NCBI GenBank assembly: GCA_032622095.1
Contig: CP136069.1
Span: 162,805,043 to 162,869,042, forward strand
Direction: 5' to 3'
Length of the DNA: 64,000 nucleotides
Source: Siphonodentalium dalli
Lineage: Eukaryota > Mollusca > Scaphopoda > Gadilida > Siphonodentaliidae
Part shown: positions 56,250-64,000 of the stretch, piece by piece
Numbering within the stretch: the stretch's first letter is position 1
Layout of the letters: each line of letters starts with the position of its first letter
The notes under the pieces: generated by a model
Seen by the model: the letters and a program-made list of their open reading frames with translations, nothing else
What the model was told of the DNA's origin: nothing
Database searches by the model: none
Made by a program: the position numbers and the translations under genes

Positions 56250-56790
56250 CAGCTTCACCCGTCCTCCCCCGGTGGGGGCCCCTTGCTGACCGGGCCAGTT
56301 GGTGCACCACGGGGCTTTGCGACAGGATCGACCTATTATACAGGGTCGCTACCTATGAACGCAGCGTGTTGTGGTCTGATTGGATTGGTCAGTGGTGGAG
56401 GCCCCACCGGATGCGGAACTGTGTACCAACACCAGGGAAGCTTACCAAATGTGTCTTTATCAGGTTCAGGACCTGTGTTCCCGTTGGGGACTGCGCCGCC
56501 CGGTTCACTGTGTGTGCCTATCGTGGGCGGGTCGGTTCCATCCGCGACAACGGGCATCGCGGTCAACAGTGCGATGCCTGCAAAGGTTGTATCGACTTTT
56601 CCCAGCGATGTCTGTTGTGACTGGCGATGGACCGGCCCCTGTGCCTACCACAACTACAGCAGGCCCCCGTGGGGTTGGCGCTGTCACGTCACAACTGGCG
56701 CATCATATTTTGATGAAATCCCATGTATGACCGGAGGTTCGTCCAACCACCCACCCCAAACAATACCTGTATCCCATAGCTAGGAATTCG
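56250..56790 (+). other. GC-rich linker between LINE ORF1 and endonuclease
   Basis: This is clearly richer in G+C than its surroundings. It is open in several frames, for example GVGAPRGFATG-like Gly/Pro/Ser-rich text at 56283-56783. It probably corresponds to the low-complexity N-terminus of LINE ORF2 or the inter-ORF region. I cannot tell which frame was used. Confidence 0.4.
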
Positions 56791-56804
56791 CGGGTGAGAG
56801 GACG

Positions 56805-57701
56805 GCCCACAAACTGCAGATATGTTCCCTGCATGTGGGTGGTATCATTGGACGGATGCAAGATCCAGAATTCATTTCGTTTTTAACACAGTATGATATA
56901 ATCTGTCTTCAGGAAACGAAAACTGATAGTTTAGACAAAATTGACATCCCGGGGTTTGATGTTCTGATCATCCAACATAGACATGAAATTTCGAGGTTTA
57001 AATCCGGTGGTCTATACGTTTTAGTCCGAAAGAAACTATCGTGGCTAGTTGAGCCATTACCAGTTGTCAACAAGTATGTAGTTTGGTTCAAAATAAAAGC
57101 GGACAGGGATCCAATTTTCGTTGGAAATGTGTATATTCCACCCGAAGGTTCTAAATACACCTCGAACGAATCTTTCGATCTATTATTGACAACAATTGCC
57201 ACAATTAAATCATTCTGACCAAATGTAATGCTTTTCGGCGATTTTAACGCACTTTTGGATTTCACCTCAGGAGAACCGCGAGATGGAAGCGCGTCCTTCA
57301 ACCCGGAAGATGTGACACTGCGTTACTCGCAGGACAAGCACACCAACAAGTTTGGTTACAGATTAATTGATGTGTGTAGAGCATCCGAAATTCTTATTAC
57401 CAACGGAAGAGTGGGCGCTGACAAAGATATTGGTCGATTGACATGCAAAAAAGCAAGTGTTGTTGATTATCTCATATAATCGTGGCCATCAATGACACTG
57501 ATATCCAATTTCCGCGTGGGCGGGCACAATCCTTTGTTGTCGGACTGTCATGGTCCAGTTATCTGCGAGCTCACACTGGATACCGACAATCATACTACCA
57601 TTAAACACTCCGTGTGCATCACGTTGACTACCACCGATACCACCATCTCTGTGAACAAGAAAAGAAGATGCATGCATCAGGTCCCCCATGAACTATTTTA
57701 A
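56805..57701 (+). pseudogene. LINE ORF2 endonuclease (EEP) domain with two in-frame stops
   Basis: The domain nicks target DNA for target-primed reverse transcription. In one continuous frame it reads LQICSLHVGGIIGRMQD, YDIICLQETK (catalytic Glu), a SGGLYVLVRK strand, PIFVGNVYIPPEGS, then TGA (57216-57218), MLFGDFNALLDF (catalytic Asp/Asn), SVVDYLI, TAA (57477-57479), and LLSDCHGPVICEL. The first motif has His where Asn is expected and the last has SDCH instead of SDH. With the two stops this is an inactive copy. After about 57660 the frame reads KKRRCMHQV and ends at TAA near 57701, where the insertion starts. ORF1 upstream and the fragment at 63719-64000 are the rest of the same element. 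Confidence 0.8.
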
Positions 57702-57710
57702 TCACGTATA
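57702..57710. repeat. left copy of 9-bp direct repeat ATCACGTAT
   Basis: It marks the left boundary of the block that splits the LINE; the right copy is at 63706-63714. The size fits Mutator-like insertions, but chance is not excluded because the block shows no matching terminal inverted repeats. Confidence 0.5.
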
Positions 57711-57883
57711 TTTGGAAATTATTATAAATTTAATATATATAATTATAACACAATTAGCCCCTAAATTCGGCCTCATGATTTAGCAAGACACACGTTTATT
57801 ACCGGCACGCGCAGTGACGCAAGAGCTTAGAGCAATTATATAATTGGCAACACCAGAACTTTAGTATTATGTTAAAAGTCCAG

Positions 57884-59310
57884 TGCATTTGTGGCTTTCC
57901 CTCAAACTATTTGCAACAAAGTTTCTCATTGGGAATAAGTACATTAGCCAATTAAAAGCAACATGCTAAAAATAAAAAAGAATCAAGAAAGGCTAAATTT
58001 ATGAATTTGTGATTTTTGTGAAATAAATTTGGTAAAATACTCAATTTATGATTTTTCAACAATGTTTATAAAAATAATATTTCACAAGGCCTTCCATTTG
58101 TGTATCCATTTTGTAAAGTGCGTAGACAATCTAATTTCAGAGCCGCAATTTCTCAAAATTAGCCAAAATCCATTTTTTGTGGTCTTGTATTTTGAAAACT
58201 AAAGGAAAATGAAGGGATTTCTTGTTGTTTTGTTAATGTATTCTATAGATTATGCACAAACAAAAATCATTTCCTTATGCATCTATGATTGAGAAGACAA
58301 AAATAAAAAAATATATTCTTCCATGTCTTCCATTACATGGACAGACAAATTTGCCTGTGATCGAGAACCGGCGTGATGAAATAGGATATTTGAGGTCATA
58401 CAACTCAATAAATATAAATCCATATTCCCTTCGTTTCTCATAACAAATTAAGTATACATGGTTAAACACACTGTGAAGGAATTTCAAAAAAACATTGTAT
58501 AGAAAATCAACTTATGGCCCAATGAATCCTCAGTATTAACTTTTTTTTCAAAAAATGCGATTTCGGGCCGCTTTTGTCCATTTTAAAAGGTTTTTGTGTA
58601 TAAATAGTAAAATCAATATTCGTTGACCCTAAAACTCTTAGTGTTGAAATAATAGCTTTACATTGGATATGTCAATGAATGTCACTGGATTTCACTCAAG
58701 TTTCTGGAAACTGACTCCAAATTTGAATATCGGAGATGGGGTAGGGGAAACCATATTGACAACATCTCAGAAAACATGGATCTTATTACATAAAACATTA
58801 CTAAAAACATTATTTCATACATAGTTTACTTCTTCTTGATCAGATGTTCATATTCAGAGCTACAATCCTTTTTTGCACAATCTAGTTAGGAAATTAATAC
58901 AACAGCAATATATCCTTTTTTTTAAATACTGGACCATACAATATGGATTTTAACTAATTCTTAGAAATTGAGTCTCCGCAATTAGACAAACTCCCAATTT
59001 CGGAGTCACATAACTCGAAAAATACTCAACGTATTGGAAAATGTTTGCTGCTCTGTAATCAGAATTTTGTACTCTACAAAATGAATAAACAAATGGAAGG
59101 ACTTGTTAAATTGAGTTTTTTTAGAAGCATCATTGGAAAGGCATAAATTGAGTATTTTACCAAATTTGGGCAAATTTATTTCACAAAATTTACAAATTTC
59201 GCCTTTCTTGATCCATTTTTATTTTTAGTATGTTGTTTATAACGGGTTAATAGACTTATTCCTGCTAAGAAACATTGTGTTGCAATTAGTTTGAGGTTTG
59301 GCACTTTTTT
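57884..59310. mobile_element. TIR element with ~175-bp arms
   Basis: The left arm (57884-58060) and right arm (59120-59310) are inverted repeats: CTCAAACTA-TTTGCAACA, GGAATAAGT, ACATGCTAAAAATAAAAAAG and AAATTTGGTAAAATACTC. The ~1.06-kb interior is AT-rich, with only short ORFs and no recognised transposase. It is a likely non-autonomous DNA transposon. Confidence 0.75.
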
Positions 59311-60565
59311 TCTCATAGCAATTAAAACTTGCTGCGTATGTTGGAAGTTATTAAGCCGAGCTCGGGGAGGGGTGATAATGAAACATGTCGGTATGGTCCA
59401 AGGGGCATGCATTAAAGAGACCAGCCATGATAACATACACACGGACAGTTCAAATAGACCAAATTACAGTGTCCCATGCAATATAAGTACCCGGGCCACA
59501 CCAACCAAATATGACAGTTCCATGCATGTGACTTGCCTTGGAACATACACATGACTTTATAAATGTGTCACATGCAATATAATTACAACTACTTTCGTTT
59601 TCGTCGAAATGCCGGCATTTGATTGGTCGAGAGGCTATCGCGTGACCTGCGTCTATCAGTGCATAGACTTTGCAGTAGACGAGTCACATCGCGTAGTGAC
59701 ACTTTAAGAAAATTGGGCGAGTCTATAACCGTCCCCCCACACGACGTCCCCGGATGACGCGAAAGCGCGGAACGAGAATTCCATTAGAATTTCAGTGAAA
59801 AAACAACTCGAAAACTCAATGTTAGAAACATTTGAATAAGTAGTCTATATTCCATGTCTCTGCTTCTTATCTACACTATACTATACTTATGTCTGTTCAT
59901 TTCAGCCGTATTCATGTTTTTGTAAAGCTCGATTGAACACTCAAAGTTTGTGCCGCGTTTTTTATTTGTCCAATTTTCGAAAAAGCGTCTATGACAACGT
60001 GTATAGTTACTGCTGTGAACACAACTTATCATAAATCAGGCTGATCAACATGGCATAATTTATTGGAAATAAATAAAATGTGTTACCCGATTACAAGCCT
60101 TTTAACATTTTTCAGCTTTATTACAATGCTAATGACATGACATTTGTCACGAGCACATTAGATATGATCAGGGCATTTGTTTACAAATTACATTGGCCAT
60201 GATCGGACTGGAGTCTGAACTGGTCTGGAGTTAATAATTTTACCGGAGATCGCGGATTCGACTCTGTGTGTGTTGATACTTATTGGGTTGTTGTTGAGTC
60301 ATTTTAAACGTAAATCGTAGCCAAACAAGTAATTCTTTTTATCATGGATTGTGCATTGCTGAAAATTGAAGTTGAAGCGTAAATATTTATTTTCTGAAAG
60401 TTTGCTTGACGAAGTTGCTCGTTGACAATTTCGGCCAATTTATTTTCGGCCCATCAACCAAATTTTGAGATCGTCCAACAGAAAATCATGTTTTGGCAAT
60501 TAATTTTCCGTGATGGATTAATAGTAGATAGCTGAAAATAAAGTGTTATAGTTGTAATTATAAGC
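59311..60565. other. no recognised feature
   Basis: A GC-richer patch at 59600-59770 contains TTTGATTGGTC and several CG dinucleotides. No promoter-gene pairing can be supported. Confidence 0.35.
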
Positions 60566-60721
60566 CATCAACGTCGTTTTTCGGTTGATCTATGAGCGTA
60601 TAGACCGATCAGTAGACGAATAACATACTTAGTATAATCCGCTTCGTGGAATTATACAGTATGTTATTCGTCTACTGATCGGTCTATACGCTCATAGATC
60701 AACCGAATAACGACGTTGATG
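60566..60721. repeat. 156-bp near-perfect palindrome
   Basis: The left arm begins CATCAACGTCGTT and the right ends AACGACGTTGATG; GGTTGATCTATGAGCGTATA and its complement pair without mismatch. The arms are about 70 bp with a short AT/GC centre around 60640-60650. Confidence 0.85.
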
Positions 60722-60726
60722 ACATA

Positions 60727-61140
60727 TATAAGTACGTACACCCAACCCCATATGTCGCCACGTCCCTACGTTTGACCAGTTTGAGAGCATGTGCATGCAA
60801 TTTTAAAATAGACCCGACACTGTCCCAACTAATATGAGTATGCGTGCACCTCAACCCTCTGTCGCCGCGTCCCTGTATGTTACCAGTCTTGATAACGTAC
60901 ACATAAAATTTCCATATAGACCGATATTGTGCCATGCAATATGTACGTTAATCCAAAACCATCTGTCGCCGCGTCCCTACACGTGATAAATCTTGAGAAC
61001 ATGCGCATATAGTGTTCACCGCGTCCCTTATATACATGTAACCAGTCACGTGTTCAAACAGTCACGACAGTGTCCCCGTGTATTATAAGTATGTACACCC
61101 AACCTCCTATATCGTCATGCCCCTACAACAGGCTGAGTGT
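60727..61140 (+). repeat. degenerate ~105-150-bp tandem repeat
   Basis: The phrases GTACACCCAACC, TGTCGCCGCGTCCCT, CCAGT-TTGA and ACACTGTCCC-like recur four times (near 60735, 60842, 60943 and 61090). Confidence 0.65.
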
Positions 61141-61142
61141 AA

Positions 61143-62798
61143 GGTAATGCGGGGCATAATGCGACACATAAGCACATTAGACCCCTTCATGCCAATAAAA
61201 ACGATGGAAGGGCACACATTATTAAACTAAAAGTTAGATAAATATTTCCACTATACATATTAATACTCATACTTGCCTGGGAAGCACCAATTTCTGAACA
61301 CCATTACTCCCCGTCGAAGTACCCAATCCGTCGCATTATGCCCCATACACGGGGTACAATGCGACACATTTGACATTACAACATCGCATATTCCGAACTT
61401 AATAAATGCAAAACGGTCTGCAGTTTCTTTTCTTTTGTGGGTTGAAAGAATGTATAAGCCTTATTTCAAGTCACAACAGCAGACCAATGAGATATTTTAT
61501 TGATTTATATGGCGGGTAAACTAGCACCATAAAGTTTTGATTTCAGGAAAATGGCTGGGGTAGGGTTAACAATAATTATTTATATATATCATGTTTTAAT
61601 GTTTGGGATTGATCGAATATGTTTTTTTATTTCTTTTCTTTTATACAATAATTAATTTGTATAGCGCTCAATATTATGAGTACATATTCAACGGCGCTTT
61701 ACATTACATCGAGCTCATTGCCTAATCAGCATAATACATGTACATGCACATATATCTAGGAATTAAATGCTACATCAAAGAGATATGTTTTGAGGCCGGT
61801 CTTAAACATATTTAAATCAGTGAATATTTTCAAGTGAGGTGGAATGCTATTCCATAGATGTGGACCTGCAAATGAAAATGCCCTATCGCCAAACGTTTTC
61901 TGTTTGTTGAAAGGAGTGTACAAAAGCATACTGCTATCAGATCGTAATCCATATGTACACACATTTCTGTCTTTGATCATATCCTGTATATACAATGGTG
62001 ACATGTTATTACGAGATTTGAATACAAGCAAAATAATTTTGAACATGATTCGATACTCCACTGGCAGCCAGTGTAATTGCTTGAGAACTGGAGTTATATG
62101 TTCATGCCGAGGAGTGTATGATACAACTCGCGCCGCAGCATTTAGCACTTTTTGCAGGCGATCACACTGGTAATCCGGTAGTCCATACAGTAAAGAATTA
62201 CAGTAATCTAAGTGTGACGTGACAAAAGCATGGACCAATGTCTTAGTTGAGTCTACATCGAGGTATTGTCTAATTTGTCGGATTTTGTATAAACCTCTGA
62301 ACGCCTTCTTACACATATTAGAGATATGGTTATCCATTGTCATGTTTGTGTCAAAAGGTTACGATAAGATTTATTTTTCCAGGTTTGATTTGCGATATGC
62401 CTAATCATAATTTGTTCTCGTACTGGTGTACCCGAGTGTCGCATTATGCCCCACAACCAGACAACATGTCTCTCCCCCAATATGAGTGAATGTGAATAAC
62501 CGATGTACATAGAACAGATCAACTTACTATATAACTCGTCTTACTTTACCAAAATACGCACGTAGCTTTGGTGGTATTGGTAAGATGTTCTCGTTTTAAC
62601 ATGTACAATACCTACCGAAAGTTATAAACCATTCAAAAAGGGGGTCACCAAATGTGGGTACCCCTACTCCGGCCTTTCGCATGTGAGATTAAACAGTCAT
62701 AATTATGTCGGTCCAATTGGGATGTCCAATTCTATGATTGGTCTTGTAAATGTGCGATTCAACTTCAGTCATGGGAAAATCATATGCCCCACATTACC
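61143..62798. mobile_element. element with GGTAATGYGGGGCATA ends, hosting a LINE fragment
   Basis: GGTAATGCGGGGCATA at 61143-61158 is the inverse of TATGCCCCACATTACC at 62783-62798. The motif GTGTCGCATTATGCCCC or its complement also occurs near 61150, 61329, 61350 and 62434, forming a hairpin at 61329-61365. A truncated LINE lies inside, so the element is older than that insertion. Confidence 0.5.
61640..62356 (-). mobile_element. 5'-truncated CR1/L2-like LINE 3' end
   Basis: The minus-strand frame (62355-61756) encodes the conserved C-terminus of non-LTR reverse transcriptase ORF2: FDTNMTMDNHISNMCKKAF, VTSHLDYCNSLLYGLP, LQKVLNAAARVV, LHWLPVEYRIMFKI, and GDRAFSFAGPHLWNSIPP. The stop follows FDVAFNS. 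The 3' UTR carries AATATTGAGCGCTATACAAA and AATTAATTATTGTATAAAA, similar to CR1/L2 3' tails. The coding part stops abruptly at about 62356, just before the point where the catalytic domain would precede it. This is typical 5' truncation. The 195 codons have no stop, so the insertion looks fairly young. Confidence 0.85.
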
Positions 62799-63015
62799 CG
62801 ACATTAAAATTAACCTGCGCACAAGGAATGGCGTGCATGGGTTCTCATGAGACAAAAGCACTATGTTGCATGGCCACTAAAATCATCATAATTAGACGCC
62901 ACATGGGGGTTCGGTTTGTTCGCTTCATTGGCGGCGAACATATAATCGGCGATGATGACATATCGAGGGTTAATTGCCAGGATATGTTGGGCAATATTCC
63001 TTATTACTTCGCGAA

Positions 63016-63418
63016 TCTATAGTCGACGTTATAGTTCCGCTATACCGACATATGTGGAGTTCTTCGTGGTACGATTGTGATAATATTGAAATTGTGGAAA
63101 GTAAGGGGTTAATACTTAAACGCGCGGTCGCAGCCCCGGCCCATCCGTGCGTGGGTGGGTTTTCATGTGCTTCATTGCGACAAACATTGTGATGTCGCCA
63201 TTTCGAGTGATAATTTCCTGGCATGCATGGCTTTGGTGGGCGATTCCCACTTGTTTCTATGCGAATATAGTCGATGGTAGTTTCGCTACATATATGTGTA
63301 TGTGGTCTGGACAGTTTGCCATGTAATGTCAATTTGGTATGCAGATACCATATTGAAATTCTGGAAAGTAGGGGTTAATATAGCCACACTTTTGTGTGGC
63401 CGCGGCCCAAACACTGCG
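63016..63418 (+). repeat. two direct ~150-bp copies
   Basis: 63016-63160 and about 63265-63418 share the order GTTCCGCTA/GTTTCGCTA, ATGTG, TATTGAAATT-TGGAAAGTA, GGGGTTAATA and GCGGCC-type text. The period is about 250 bp. Confidence 0.55.
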
Positions 63419-63705
63419 TATAGAGGTTTCATGAAATCCCGCACTGTTCGGGTCTCTAAAATCCCGCATAAAAACAATGCGTGGGTCCGCGGGCTTATTC
63501 GGATACTAGCAGCTTCAGGTGGTTTTTATTCACGACATACTGTCAATATATTTGGGCTGGTATTCTGCGATTCGGGGCTGGATTAATACGATTCCATATG
63601 ATAACAAAGAACAGTAATATTAATTTCGGACTAACATTTACTCCATGATGTCCATGCGAAATAAATTGACACAGGGGAAATAAATCGACACAGGGTAAAC
63701 ACAAT

Positions 63706-63714
63706 ATCACGTAT
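63706..63714. repeat. right copy of 9-bp direct repeat ATCACGTAT
   Basis: It matches 57702-57710 exactly and lies just before the point where LINE-like coding resumes. Confidence 0.5.
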
Positions 63715-63718
63715 TAAA

Positions 63719-64000
63719 TATCCCCTATCGGGAGAAATAATACGGCGAGCGTGGCAGTTATAAACTGCTGCGACCAAGGGAAAGAAGCTGAGTTCTCTAC
63801 GAAAATTAACCTCTCCAAAATCACGCAGTTCACGACAGATTTGGAACGCATTAGTGGTAAGAATCCTATATCGGCACATGATATTTCAGCTCTCAATACT
63901 AAACTTAAGTCTATTTATCTGGATACTGCATCATCGGCTCTCGGAACGCACAAGAGTCACGAAAACCGGTCGAAAAAGCGGAAATCTACTATGCCTTGGT
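63719..64000 (+). pseudogene. continuation of LINE ORF2 (endonuclease-RT linker), runs off window
   Basis: After a TAA near 63718 an open frame reads GRNNTASVAVINCCDQGKEA, then FSTKINLSKITQFTTDLERI, and ends KKRKSTMPW at the window edge. A basic stretch followed by MPW/KPW is typical of the segment between endonuclease and reverse transcriptase in non-LTR elements (usually followed by a Tyr/Phe-x-x-Glu-Cys stretch). Orientation and content fit the endonuclease that stops at 57701. The RT domain should lie beyond the window. Confidence 0.5.

Larger units (their letters stand above)
57711..63705. mobile_element. composite ~6.0-kb block splitting the LINE
   Basis: It lies between the two ATCACGTAT copies and contains several independent repeats, annotated separately. 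Its ends are not inverted repeats. It may have grown by serial insertions into an original smaller insert. Confidence 0.45.

Noticed and set aside
56171-56783. Overlapping 116-166-codon ORFs as separate genes
   Set aside because: They overlap each other in different frames in a GC-rich linker between LINE ORF1 and the endonuclease, so openness is compositional.
60230-60290. Possible second tRNA (GGATTCGACTC resembles a T-loop)
   Set aside because: No acceptor or anticodon stem could be paired around it.

Overview
This window looks like AT-rich, repeat-dominated nuclear DNA of a metazoan, most likely a marine mollusc. The reasons are spliceosomal intron signals, a eukaryotic ribosomal-protein gene remnant (RPL7A/eL8), Helitrons, CR1/L2-like and RRM/endonuclease-type LINEs, many palindromic MITEs, and one split gene for a small secreted Met/Gly/Pro-rich protein of shell-matrix-like composition. 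There are no operons or Shine-Dalgarno-led genes. A run of 100 N at 15130-15229 is a scaffold gap.

Layout. 1-3.2 kb: repeats around a broken C-terminal fragment of a mobile-element-associated nuclease-like family (886-1731). 3.7-6.6 kb: an exon-like ORF, a tiny perfect hairpin with a 9-bp target duplication, a tRNA-like sequence, and two abutting Helitrons, the second carrying an exon-like passenger. 8.7-9.5 kb: a 174-bp tandem array. 12.8-13.4 kb: the last two exons of RPL7A on the minus strand, with two one-base deletions. 14-16.6 kb: MITEs, duplications and the gap. 17.3-27.2 kb: two giant foldback elements of one family, with 1.2-1.35 kb arms around arrays of a ~42-bp unit. 30.6-34.3 kb: nested palindromes enclosing a G-rich array.

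35.4-52.4 kb: the main gene. It has a TATA box, five exons whose splice phases close exactly into 135 codons plus stop, a 17-residue signal peptide split by intron 1, and an AATAAA signal. Its introns hold a ~30-bp G/T-rich array, Helitrons, MITEs, a 41-bp array that repeats the exon-2 splice acceptor, a 49-bp minisatellite with about 22 units, long hairpins and a duplicated 19-nt microexon.

52.5-64 kb: MITEs, then a plus-strand LINE (ORF1 RRM, endonuclease with two in-frame stops). It appears to be split by a ~6.0 kb block between two copies of ATCACGTAT, and coding sequence resumes at the right edge. The block holds a TIR element, a long palindrome, short tandem repeats, and a 5'-truncated LINE 3' end nested in another element.

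The most interesting part is the 35.4-52.4 kb gene: no long ORF marks it, and repeats have duplicated its splice sites and microexon. All calls come from reading the sequence. Repeat boundaries are approximate unless a junction is given, and no database search was possible.
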